From the NCBI GenBank assembly GCA_959598545.1, contig CAUGFC010000062.1, positions 1-11,168 of the forward strand: DNA of 11,168 nt, given 5' to 3'. The DNA is from an uncultured Olsenella sp. Its GTDB lineage: Bacteria > Actinomycetota > Coriobacteriia > Coriobacteriales > Atopobiaceae. Both the position numbers and the translations under genes were made by a program. Every line of letters starts with the position of its first letter. Positions within the stretch are counted from its first letter, which is position 1. Under the pieces are notes generated by a model, which saw nothing but the letters and a program-made list of their open reading frames with translations, ran no database searches and was not told where the DNA came from. This document shows, in pieces, positions 1 to 4,980 of this stretch.

Positions 1-380
1 TGACGGGCGAGCAGGATGTGCTCGCGGGTCTGGGCCATGGGGCCGTCGGTGGCGGCGATGACGAGGATGGCACCGTCCATCTGAGCAGCACCGGTGATCA
101 TGTTCTTGATGTAGTCGGCGTGGCCCGGGCAGTCGACGTGGGCGTAGTGACGCTCCCAGGTCTCGTACTCGATGTGGGCAACGTTGATGGTGATGCCGCG
201 CTGACGCTCCTCGGGAGCCTTGTCGATGTTCTCGAAGGCGGTGTAGTCAGCCTTGCAGCCCGGGGTCTCGGAGAGGACCTTGGTGATGGCCGCGGTCGTG
301 GTGGTCTTGCCGTGGTCGACGTGACCGATGGTGCCGATGTTTACGTGGGGCTTGGAACGATCGAACTTCTCCTTGGCCAT
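1..380 (-). CDS. tuf: Elongation factor Tu, N-terminal part (3' end outside window)
   Basis: EF-Tu is the GTPase that delivers aminoacyl-tRNA to the ribosomal A site in the cytoplasm. The first 126 codons are present, and the gene runs off the left edge of the window. The start is the ATG at 380-378, with a strong ribosome binding site AAGGAGG at 393-387, 6 nt upstream. The translation opens MAKEKFDRSKPHVNIG. It shows the P-loop GHVDHGKT at residues 19-26, the switch I region with RGIT at 61-64, and the switch II motif DCPGH at 83-87, all of canonical sequence. The gene is the last member of a tRNA-Tyr/tRNA-Thr/tRNA-Met/tuf unit and lies 91 nt downstream of tRNA-Met. It is probably co-transcribed with the tRNAs from the promoter near 788-816. 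Identity is essentially certain. Whether this is the only tuf copy cannot be seen here. Confidence 0.98.
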   Translation of the reverse strand, partial: MAKEKFDRSKPHVNIGTIGHVDHGKTTTTAAITKVLSETPGCKADYTAFENIDKAPEERQRGITINVAHIEYETWERHYAHVDCPGHADYIKNMITGAAQMDGAILVIAATDGPMAQTREHILLAR

Positions 381-386
381 TGCCAT

Positions 387-393
387 CCTCCTT
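387..393 (-). promoter_or_regulatory. Strong ribosome binding site of tuf
   Basis: On the minus strand the sequence is AAGGAGG, ending 6 nt before the tuf ATG. It is a full anti-Shine-Dalgarno match and fixes the tuf start. Confidence 0.9.
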
Positions 394-443
394 CTGGAAC
401 CGACCTTGCGGCCAATCCACTAAAACTGCAACACTTATGCCAA

Positions 444-461
444 GCGGCGCCGAGGCGCCGC
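444..461. repeat. GC-rich hairpin in the tRNA-Met to tuf spacer
   Basis: This is a perfect inverted repeat: GCGGCGCC and GGCGCCGC separated by 2 nt, so the realistic loop is larger than 2 nt. It sits 10 nt downstream of the encoded CCA of tRNA-Met. No U-run follows it in the minus direction (next bases TTGGCATAAG), so it does not look like an efficient intrinsic terminator. It could be a partial attenuator or a processing signal separating the tRNAs from the tuf mRNA, which is inference. Confidence 0.55.
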
Positions 462-471
462 CATGGAACTC

Positions 472-548
472 TGGTACCGGTGACTGGACTCGAACCAGTG
501 ACATCGCGGGTATGAGCCGCGTGCTCTAACCAACTGAGCTACACCGGC
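472..548 (-). tRNA. tRNA-Met (CAT), elongator type, CCA encoded
   Basis: A full cloverleaf of 77 nt including an encoded CCA (474-472). The acceptor stem is GCCGGTG with CACCGGT (one G-U pair at 1-72), with discriminator A. The D arm is GCTC/GAGC and the anticodon stem CGCGG/CCGCG, with loop CTCATAC and anticodon CAT. The T arm is ACTGG/CCAGT with loop TTCGAGT. It lacks the C1-A72 mismatch and the anticodon-stem GGG/CCC run of an initiator tRNA. The loop and 3' side of the anticodon stem (CTCATACCCG) resemble Bacillus elongator tRNA-Met. A CAT tRNA modified to read AUA (Ile2) is the alternative, which I think less likely. Confidence 0.9.
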
Positions 549-573
549 AGGTGCATGCGCTGAAAGGCGGAAA

Positions 574-649
574 TGGAGCCCGCGACCGGATTTGAACCGG
601 TGACCTCTTCGTTACCAACGAAGTGCTCTACCGACTGAGCTACACGGGC
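574..649 (-). tRNA. tRNA-Thr (GGT), CCA encoded
   Basis: A 76-nt cloverleaf including CCA (576-574). The acceptor stem is GCCCGTG with CGCGGGC (one wobble pair), with discriminator T. The D stem is GCTC/GAGC. The anticodon stem is CTTCG/CGAAG with loop TTGGTAA, anticodon GGT. The T arm is ACCGG/CCGGT with loop TTCAAAT. It lies 25 nt upstream of tRNA-Met and 3 nt downstream of tRNA-Tyr, so the three are clearly processed from one transcript. Confidence 0.96.
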
Positions 650-652
650 GGA

Positions 653-736
653 TGGTGGGGATGCTTGGACTCGAACCAAGGAACCCAGAGGGAGCGGATT
701 TACAGTCCGCCGCAGTTGCCGCTGTGCCACATCCCC
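653..736 (-). tRNA. tRNA-Tyr (GTA), class II, CCA encoded
   Basis: An 84-nt class II tRNA including CCA (655-653). The acceptor stem GGGGATG/CATCCCC is perfect, with discriminator A. The anticodon stem is GCGGA/TCCGC with loop CTGTAAA, anticodon GTA. The long variable arm (TCCCTCTGGGTTC) has a CCC/GGG stem, as expected for bacterial tRNA-Tyr. The T arm is CTTGG/CCAAG with loop TTCGAGT. It is the first gene of the Tyr-Thr-Met-tuf unit, with its 5' end about 45 nt downstream of the predicted transcription start. Confidence 0.96.
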
Positions 737-787
737 ATTCCGTTTTCAGCCACCCACGAGGCGCGTTCTCCCTCGCAAGCGGAAGAT

Positions 788-816
788 AGATTACGACGCG
801 GGAAAAAACTTGTCAA
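788..816 (-). promoter_or_regulatory. Strong sigma-70-type promoter for tRNA-Tyr/tRNA-Thr/tRNA-Met/tuf
   Basis: On the minus strand there is a perfect -35 TTGACA (816-811), a 17-nt spacer containing a T-run, and a -10 TAATCT (793-788) that keeps the key T1, A2 and T6 bases. The predicted start is near 781, about 45 nt upstream of tRNA-Tyr. It lies downstream of the terminator at 891-921, so the tRNA-tuf unit appears to have its own promoter. It is the best consensus promoter in the window, in keeping with high expression of tRNAs and EF-Tu. Confidence 0.8.
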
Positions 817-890
817 CGTATACCCCGCTGCCGGGCGTATCTATTGTCACGAGGCGCACACATCCGCAGGTCAGACACTTGTCGTCAAAC

Positions 891-921
891 GGAAAAGGGC
901 CGCGACCGTGAAGTCGCGGCC
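891..921 (-). terminator. Intrinsic terminator after tRNA-Thr(TGT)
   Basis: On the minus strand there is a perfect 9-bp stem GGCCGCGAC/GTCGCGGCC (921-913 and 906-898) with loop TTCACG, followed directly by CTTTTCC (897-891). It starts 10 nt after the CCA end of tRNA-Thr(TGT). The U-run is short, but the stem is very strong. It separates this tRNA from the Tyr-Thr-Met-tuf unit. Confidence 0.8.
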
Positions 922-931
922 TCTGAGCTCC

Positions 932-1006
932 TGGAGCCGGCAGAGGGAGTCGAACCCCCAACCCACGGTTTACAAAACCGTTGCTCTGCCATTGAGCCAT
1001 GCCGGC
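932..1006 (-). tRNA. tRNA-Thr (TGT), CCA encoded
   Basis: A 75-nt cloverleaf including CCA (934-932). The acceptor stem GCCGGCA/TGCCGGC is perfect, with discriminator T. The D stem is GCTC/GAGC. The anticodon stem is ACGGT/ACCGT with loop TTTGTAA, anticodon TGT. The T arm GGGGG/CCCTC has one wobble pair, with loop TTCGACT. It appears to be transcribed separately, with a -10-like element just upstream and a terminator just downstream. Together with tRNA-Thr(GGT) it covers most threonine codons. Confidence 0.96.
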
Positions 1007-1016
1007 GTGTTCGTCC

Positions 1017-1022
1017 ATGATA
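1017..1022 (-). promoter_or_regulatory. Candidate -10 element for tRNA-Thr(TGT)
   Basis: On the minus strand TATCAT (1022-1017) lies 10 nt upstream of the tRNA 5' end, within the context CCCGCTATCAT. No good -35 hexamer is visible about 17 nt further upstream; that position falls inside the inverted repeat at 1034-1065. The -10 hexamer and its spacing are good, but the promoter assignment is inferred. Confidence 0.5.
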
Positions 1023-1033
1023 GCGGGTCCGAC

Positions 1034-1065
1034 GGGTGGCGAGAAGCGCGTTCTTCTCGCCACCC
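1034..1065. repeat. 12-bp inverted repeat between yacP and tRNA-Thr(TGT)
   Basis: A perfect 12-bp stem, GGGTGGCGAGAA (1034-1045) and TTCTCGCCACCC (1054-1065), with an 8-nt loop. No U-run follows on either strand within a few bases, so it is not a classical intrinsic terminator. It lies directly upstream of the candidate tRNA-Thr promoter and covers its -35 position. It may therefore end yacP transcription or bind a regulator, which is inference. The loop and flank resemble the hairpin at 9695-9715. Confidence 0.6.
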
Positions 1066-1089
1066 CCTGGGGCGGTGACGGGTTTTCCC

Positions 1090-1119
1090 GCTCGCGCGAC
1101 CCGATCCGAGGTCGCGAGC
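1090..1119. repeat. Imperfect hairpin downstream of yacP
   Basis: GCTCGCG(CG)ACC at 1090-1101 pairs with GGTCGCGAGC at 1110-1119, with a 2-nt bulge. The small palindrome CGGGTTTTCCCG (1079-1090) adjoins it. There is no U-run after the stem in the minus direction. The yacP-tRNA gap (1007-1182) thus holds several strong inverted repeats but no ORF I would support. Confidence 0.4.
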
Positions 1120-1153
1120 CGCAAAAGTAGTCAGTCAGGAGGGGCCGAGGGGC

Positions 1154-1186
1154 GTGAGACGAACGAACCTGTCCCCTTTGTCTCAC
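1154..1186. repeat. Palindromic element overlapping the yacP stop codon
   Basis: The arms GTGAGAC (1154-1160) and GTCTCAC (1180-1186) are a perfect 7-bp inverted repeat around a 19-nt centre that contains GAACCTGTCCCCTTT. The yacP TGA (1185-1183) lies inside the right arm. From memory, this kind of GAGAC-flanked ACCTGTCCCC element resembles small intergenic REP-like palindromes in several bacteria, but I cannot confirm that from one window. Confidence 0.5.
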
Positions 1187-1722
1187 CCGCGCAGGAGGCG
1201 CCAGAGCTTCTCGCGGGCCGCCGGGTCGATGCGGTCCTCGAGGCGCATGTGCTGGGTCTGGCGCTCGGCGTTGGCCTGGCGGTACTCAACGTCCAGCGCG
1301 TCCATGTTGGTCACGAGCACGTCGCTCGAGACGCGTGTCACGGGGATGCCTCCCACGGTGGCCCGGATGGTGTTGTCCGAGGTGACCACCGTCACGGCCT
1401 GCGGGGCGAGGCGTGCCTCGGTGACCAGGCGCTCTATCACGGTGTCGGCGGACTCGCCGGCGGGCGAGAAGACCAGGCGCACGCCGGCCTTGGAGAGGTC
1501 GGGGCGCTCCGGGGAGACGTTGCCCGCCGCGTCGAAGACGATCACGGGCTCGTAGCGGCCCTTGGCATAGGCGGCCACGTCGGCGACGAGCAGGTCGCGC
1601 GCCTGCTCGAAGGGGTCGCCGTCGGCGGCCTCGTCCATGCGGGCGAGGTAGCGCTCGGACTTGTAGATCACGTTGTAGCCGTCCACCACGAGCAGCTCGC
1701 GCGGGGCGCCCACGCTAGGCAT
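1183..1722 (-). CDS. yacP: NYN-domain ribonuclease, YacP/Rae1-like
   Basis: A 179-aa protein of the YacP family, a PIN-like NYN nuclease. The Bacillus member Rae1 enters the ribosomal A site and cuts mRNA during translation. The fold signature is visible: LLVVDGYNVIY near residues 10-20 with acidic D14, VIVFDA with D64, SPAGESADT with D93, and VVTSD with D116. These are the acidic positions expected to bind metal. The length is close to the Bacillus protein (about 170 aa). I chose the ATG at 1722, which overlaps the end of rlmB by 8 nt. An in-frame extension to 1803 only adds sequence read through rlmB, which does not look like the family. It is the last gene of a cysS-rlmB-yacP unit. Ribosome-linked RNA cleavage fits the rRNA methylase and synthetase neighbours. 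Function is inferred from the family. Confidence 0.88.
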   Translation of the reverse strand: MPSVGAPRELLVVDGYNVIYKSERYLARMDEAADGDPFEQARDLLVADVAAYAKGRYEPVIVFDAAGNVSPERPDLSKAGVRLVFSPAGESADTVIERLVTEARLAPQAVTVVTSDNTIRATVGGIPVTRVSSDVLVTNMDALDVEYRQANAERQTQHMRLEDRIDPAAREKLWRLLRG

Positions 1723-2632
1723 CGGCCTCGCCGCCACACTCGACGCGGCGCAGCCACTCGTAGCAGAGCACGGTCGTGGCCTGGGCCACGTTGAGCGACT
1801 CAACGCGCCCGCGCTGCGGCAGGCGGCAGGAGAAGTCGCACTTCTCGGCCACCAGACGCGAGATGCCCTCGCCCTCCGAGCCCATCACGAGCGCCAGGCG
1901 CCCGGCAAACGGGGCGTGCCAGACGTCCTCGGTCGCATGCTCGGTGGCGGCGCAGGCCCAGAACCCGGCGGCCTGGAGCTCCTCGATCGCGCGCGCGAGG
2001 TTGGGCACCTGCGCGATGGGCAGGTGCATGACGGCGCCGGCGGAGGTCTTGTACGCGCCGACGCCCACCGAGGCGGCGCGCGCCTTGGCCACGACCACGC
2101 CAGCCGCGCCCACGACCTCGGCCGTGCGCACGATGGCGCCAAAGTTGCCCTGGTCGGTCACGTGATCGAGCACCACCACGAGGGCGTCGCCCTCCCCCGC
2201 CGCGGCCACCACGTCAGAGAGCTCGGCGTACTCGAAAGGGCGGGTCCGCACGACGACGCCCTGGTGCGCGCCGTGGCTGGAGAGCACGTCCAGGCGGGCG
2301 CGCGGCACGCGCTCCACCGGCACGCCGGCCTCGTCGAGCCGGGCGGCAATCTTTTCCAGCGCCTGGTCGCGCTCGCCGGAGCGCTCCTGCACGAGCGCCG
2401 AGCGCAGCGGCATTCCGCAGGCCAGCGCCTCCTCGACGGCGCGACGCCCTTCGACGAGGTCGCCGCGGTCACGCTGCTGCGGCCCGCGGCGCGCCGCGCC
2501 CGGGACCGGACGGGGACCGCGGCCCTTCTCGCCGTGCTGTCCTTTGCCCGGGGCGGGGCGGAAGGGGCGGCCGCCCTTGCCCTTGCCGCCGCGGACGTCG
2601 CGGCCCGGCGTGCGGGACTGGTTCTTGGCCAT
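1715..2632 (-). CDS. rlmB: 23S rRNA 2'-O-methyltransferase, TrmH/SpoU family (RlmB-like)
   Basis: A 305-aa SPOUT-class methyltransferase that probably methylates a ribose in 23S rRNA using S-adenosylmethionine. Residues 1-57 are a Gly/Arg/Lys/Pro-rich, low-complexity basic tail. A substrate-binding (L30e-like) domain follows at about 58-135, then the knotted catalytic domain at about 150-295. SpoU motifs are clear: DHVTDQGNFGAIVRTAE (N163, R169), VMGSEGEGIS (250-258) and LPQRGRVESLNVA (271-283). The ATG at 2632 follows the cysS stop by 3 nt, and its ribosome binding site AAGGAG (2644-2639) lies inside the end of cysS, so the two are likely translationally coupled. RlmB next to CysS and YacP is a widely conserved order. 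The exact nucleotide target cannot be read from sequence, and other SpoU specificities are possible. Confidence 0.93.
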   Translation of the reverse strand: MAKNQSRTPGRDVRGGKGKGGRPFRPAPGKGQHGEKGRGPRPVPGAARRGPQQRDRGDLVEGRRAVEEALACGMPLRSALVQERSGERDQALEKIAARLDEAGVPVERVPRARLDVLSSHGAHQGVVVRTRPFEYAELSDVVAAAGEGDALVVVLDHVTDQGNFGAIVRTAEVVGAAGVVVAKARAASVGVGAYKTSAGAVMHLPIAQVPNLARAIEELQAAGFWACAATEHATEDVWHAPFAGRLALVMGSEGEGISRLVAEKCDFSCRLPQRGRVESLNVAQATTVLCYEWLRRVECGGEADA

Positions 2633-2635
2633 GTC

Positions 2636-4114
2636 CTACTCCTTGCGGTGCAGGCGGGCGCCGGCGGCGGTGTCCTCGACCACGAGGCCGAGCGCGGTGA
2701 TGCCGTCGCGGATGGCGTCGGCGACGCCCCAGTTCTTCTCGGCGCGAGCCGCCTGGCGCGCGGCGAGCAGGGCCTCGGCCGCCTCGGCGGCAGACGAGCC
2801 CTCGTAGCCGGCCTGGTCGTGCGCGAGGTCCACGAGGCCGGCGGGCAGGTCGTCCTCGCCCGTGGAGCGGGAGAGGTTGATGCCCATGACGTCGGCCAGC
2901 TCGGTGAGCATGTCGGCGGCGCGCAGGCAGACGGCCGTGGAGGTGTCGTCGGCGGCGTCGGCCAGGTAGGTGTTGGCCGCGGTCACGAGCGAGAAGATCG
3001 CGGCGAGGCCGCCGGCGGTGTTGAAGTCGTCGTCCATCTGGCGGCAGAACTCCTCGCGCGCGGCGTCGATCTGCGCGCCGAGCGTGCGGTCGGCGTCGTT
3101 GAGCTCGCCGTCCTGCGGGGAGCGCTCCGCCGCCCAGCGGAGGTTGCGCACGCAGGTCTCCAGGCGCTCGAGCGTGCCGGCCACGCCCTCGAGGCGCTCG
3201 AAGGAGAAGTCGAGCGGCGCGCGGTAGTGTGTCTGCAGCATGAGCAGGCGCACGGCGTCGGCCGGATACCTGTCGAGCACCTCCTTGAGCGTGTAGAAGT
3301 TGCCGAGGCTCTTGGACATCTTCTCGCCGTCGACGCGCAGCATGCCGGTGTGCATCCACGTGTTGGCGAGCGCGGCGTCCCAGGCGCACATGGCCTGGGC
3401 GGTCTCGTTCTCGTGGTGCGGGAAGATGAGGTCCGCGCCGCCGCCGTGGATGTCGATCGGGGTGCCCAGGTAGCGGTGGATCATCGCGCAGCACTCGGTG
3501 TGCCAGCCGGGGCGGCCGTCGCCCCAGGGGCTGGGCCAGCTGGGCTCGCCGGGCTTGGCGGCCTTCCAGAGGGCGAAGTCGAAGGGGTCGCGCTTCTCGT
3601 CGTTGACCTCCACGCGCTCGCCGGCGCGCATCTGGTCGAGGCTGCGGCCGGAAAGGATGCCGTAGTTGTGGTCCGAGCGCACGGAGAAGTAGACGTCTCC
3701 GGAGGGCACGGGATAGGCCACGCCACGCTCGATGAGCAGAGAGATCATCTCCTGCATGGCCTCGATCTCGTGCGTGGCGCGCGGACGGATGTCCGGGTCA
3801 AGCACGCCGAAGCGGTGCATCTGCTCGATGAAGGCCGCCGAGCACTCCTCGGCGACCTCGGCGGCGGTGCGCCCGGTCTCGTTGGCGCGGTTGATGATCT
3901 TGTCGTCCACGTCGGTGAGGTTCTGGGCGAAGGTGACCTGGTAGCCCTTGTACATGAGGTAACGACGGATCACGTCGAACGCGAGGAACGTGCGCGCGTT
4001 GCCGATGTGGATCTGGTCGTAGACGGTGGGGCCGCAGACGTACATGCGAATCTTGCCGGGCTCGATGGGGACGAGCTCCTCCTTCTTGTGCGTCTGGCTG
4101 TTGTAGACGAGCAT
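2636..4114 (-). CDS. cysS: Cysteinyl-tRNA synthetase
   Basis: A 492-aa class I synthetase that charges tRNA-Cys with cysteine using ATP. The ATG at 4114 has the ribosome binding site AAGGAG at 4125-4120. A longer open frame upstream runs into ispF in another frame and is not coding. The start MLVYNSQTHKKEELVPIEPG is typical of the family. The HIGH motif is HIGN (36-39), within VYDQIHIGNARTF. The zinc ligands are recognisable: C27 in YVCGPT, C208 in WHTECC, H233 and E237 in FPHHENE. KMSKS is intact at 265-269. The anticodon-binding region forms the C-terminal third. The length is slightly above the E. coli enzyme (461 aa). It heads cysS-rlmB-yacP behind its own -10 element (4151-4156). The leader of about 30 nt is too short for a T-box riboswitch. 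Confidence 0.98.
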   Translation of the reverse strand: MLVYNSQTHKKEELVPIEPGKIRMYVCGPTVYDQIHIGNARTFLAFDVIRRYLMYKGYQVTFAQNLTDVDDKIINRANETGRTAAEVAEECSAAFIEQMHRFGVLDPDIRPRATHEIEAMQEMISLLIERGVAYPVPSGDVYFSVRSDHNYGILSGRSLDQMRAGERVEVNDEKRDPFDFALWKAAKPGEPSWPSPWGDGRPGWHTECCAMIHRYLGTPIDIHGGGADLIFPHHENETAQAMCAWDAALANTWMHTGMLRVDGEKMSKSLGNFYTLKEVLDRYPADAVRLLMLQTHYRAPLDFSFERLEGVAGTLERLETCVRNLRWAAERSPQDGELNDADRTLGAQIDAAREEFCRQMDDDFNTAGGLAAIFSLVTAANTYLADAADDTSTAVCLRAADMLTELADVMGINLSRSTGEDDLPAGLVDLAHDQAGYEGSSAAEAAEALLAARQAARAEKNWGVADAIRDGITALGLVVEDTAAGARLHRKE

Positions 4115-4150
4115 GCGTGCTCCTTGCGGTTGGCTGTCTTGCGTTGGACC

Positions 4151-4156
4151 AGTATA
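4151..4156 (-). promoter_or_regulatory. -10 element upstream of cysS
   Basis: On the minus strand TATACT (4156-4151) lies about 37 nt upstream of the cysS ATG, in the ispF-cysS gap. No good -35 is seen at 16-18 nt, where bases near the ispF stop occur. The stretch CCGGCGCTATACT (13 nt) recurs exactly at the disA promoter, which supports a real promoter in both places. Confidence 0.6.
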
Positions 4157-4179
4157 GCGCCGGCGGGCGAGAAGGACCG

Positions 4180-4659
4180 CTACTCGATGCGCTCGAGCAG
4201 AGCGACAGCCCAAGCGGCGATGCCCTCCTCGCGGCCCACGAAGCCGAGGCGCTCGGTCGTGGTGGCCTTGACGCCGACGGCGTCGACGGGGACGTCGAGC
4301 GCGGCGGCCATGTTGGCGCGCATCTCGTCGCGGTAGGGGGCGAGCTTGGGGGCCTGTGCCGCGATGGTGCAGTCGACGTCGACGATGCGCCAGCCCCGGG
4401 AACGGGCGAGGTCGGCCACATGGCGCATCAGGTCCAGGGAGTCGGCACCCTCGTAGGCTGGGTCGGTGTCCGGGAAGAGCCTGCCGATGTCGCCGGCGCG
4501 CAGCGCCCCGAGCACGGCGTCCATGAGGGCGTGCGCGACCACGTCCGCGTCCGAGTGCCCGGCGAGGCCGCGCTCGCACGGCACGTCGACGCCGCCCAGT
4601 ACCAGCCTTCGCCCCTCGGCGAACGCGTGCACGTCAAACCCATGTCCGATGCGAAGCAT
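4180..4659 (-). CDS. ispF: 2-C-methyl-D-erythritol 2,4-cyclodiphosphate synthase
   Basis: A 159-aa enzyme of the MEP isoprenoid pathway that cyclises the CDP-methylerythritol phosphate product of IspE, releasing CMP. The length is standard for the family. The zinc ligands are visible: D9 and H11 in GHGFDVHAF, and H43. The loop GLAGHSDADV (H35, S36) and the FPDTDP motif (62-67) are intact, as is the nucleotide-binding stretch KATTTERLGFVG with T134, T135 and E136. I chose the ATG at 4659, with AAGGA/AAAGG at 4675-4667. An upstream extension to 4779 would translate the repeat element and is not family-like. ispD lies upstream, as is common, but here the two are split by a 321-nt gap containing a large symmetric repeat, so ispF may need its own promoter. 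Confidence 0.97.
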   Translation of the reverse strand: MLRIGHGFDVHAFAEGRRLVLGGVDVPCERGLAGHSDADVVAHALMDAVLGALRAGDIGRLFPDTDPAYEGADSLDLMRHVADLARSRGWRIVDVDCTIAAQAPKLAPYRDEMRANMAAALDVPVDAVGVKATTTERLGFVGREEGIAAWAVALLERIE

Positions 4660-4740
4660 GTTCGAGCCTTTCCTTGCCGGTTCCCGTCCGGAGGCCATTG
4701 TCTCAGAACTCGCCTCATGACGGAGACGCGCCATCGCGTG
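4660..4740. other. Leader region of ispF
   Basis: This is the ispF-proximal part of the 321-nt gap between ispF and ispD. It holds the ispF ribosome binding site and, on the minus strand, a weak -10-like GACAAT (4702-4697) with no convincing -35. I see no gene in it. The rest of the gap (4741-4956) is the symmetric repeat. Confidence 0.3.
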
Positions 4741-4956
4741 CCAAAACAGGCCTTCGTGCAACATTCGGCGCGACTTCAATTCAAAACGGGCCTTCGTGCA
4801 ACATCATTTCGCGCCTCCCGCGGCACCCCAATTGAGAACTGCCAGATACCAGGTTCGATTGTTGATATCCTTCGCAAAGCACGCTCAAAAACATGTTGCA
4901 CGAGAACACCTTTTGGTTCGCTCAAGTCAGAAATGTTGCACGAAGGCCCGTTTTGG
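4741..4956. repeat. Four-copy symmetric inverted repeat between ispD and ispF
   Basis: A 25-bp unit occurs four times. Two direct copies are at 4741-4765 and 4781-4805, and two inverted copies at 4892-4916 and 4932-4956. The period inside each pair is exactly 40 bp, and both copy pairs share one centre at 4848.5. The shared core is TTCGTGCAACAT, preceded by CAAAACGGGCC. Copies 1, 2 and 4 are nearly identical; the copy at 4892-4916 differs in its middle (CAAAAGGTGTTCTCGTGC). The 15-bp spacers within each pair and the 86-bp centre are not conserved between arms, apart from an imperfect hairpin around 4829-4861. Composition is less GC-rich than the flanks. It has no transposase and no good ORF. 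It could be a small non-autonomous mobile element, a multi-site operator, or a bidirectional terminator. Confidence 0.85.
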
Positions 4957-4980
4957 AAGCGGAGGTGCGCCCGCCGCGGG

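Noticed and set aside
394..471. Separate tuf promoter in the tRNA-Met to tuf spacer
   Set aside because: Only weak -35/-10-like strings (TTGGCA, TAGTGG) with wrong spacing are present. The upstream promoter explains expression better.
472..548. tRNA-Met as initiator tRNA
   Set aside because: It has a G1-U72 pair rather than a C1-A72 mismatch, and its anticodon stem lacks the GGG/CCC run of initiators.
623..1078. Plus-strand open frame across the tRNA cluster
   Set aside because: It overlaps two tRNAs in antisense and has no coding support.
4115..4179. T-box riboswitch upstream of cysS
   Set aside because: The gap is only 65 nt, the predicted leader about 30 nt, and no T-box sequence is seen.
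1916..4336. Very long plus-strand open frame opposite rlmB and cysS
   Set aside because: It is the shadow of two certain minus-strand genes in GC-rich DNA. Its translation is Ala/Gly/Val/His-rich with no domain.
4741..4956. CRISPR array
   Set aside because: There are only four units, in opposite orientations, with 15-bp spacers, and no cas genes. This is an inverted repeat, not an array.
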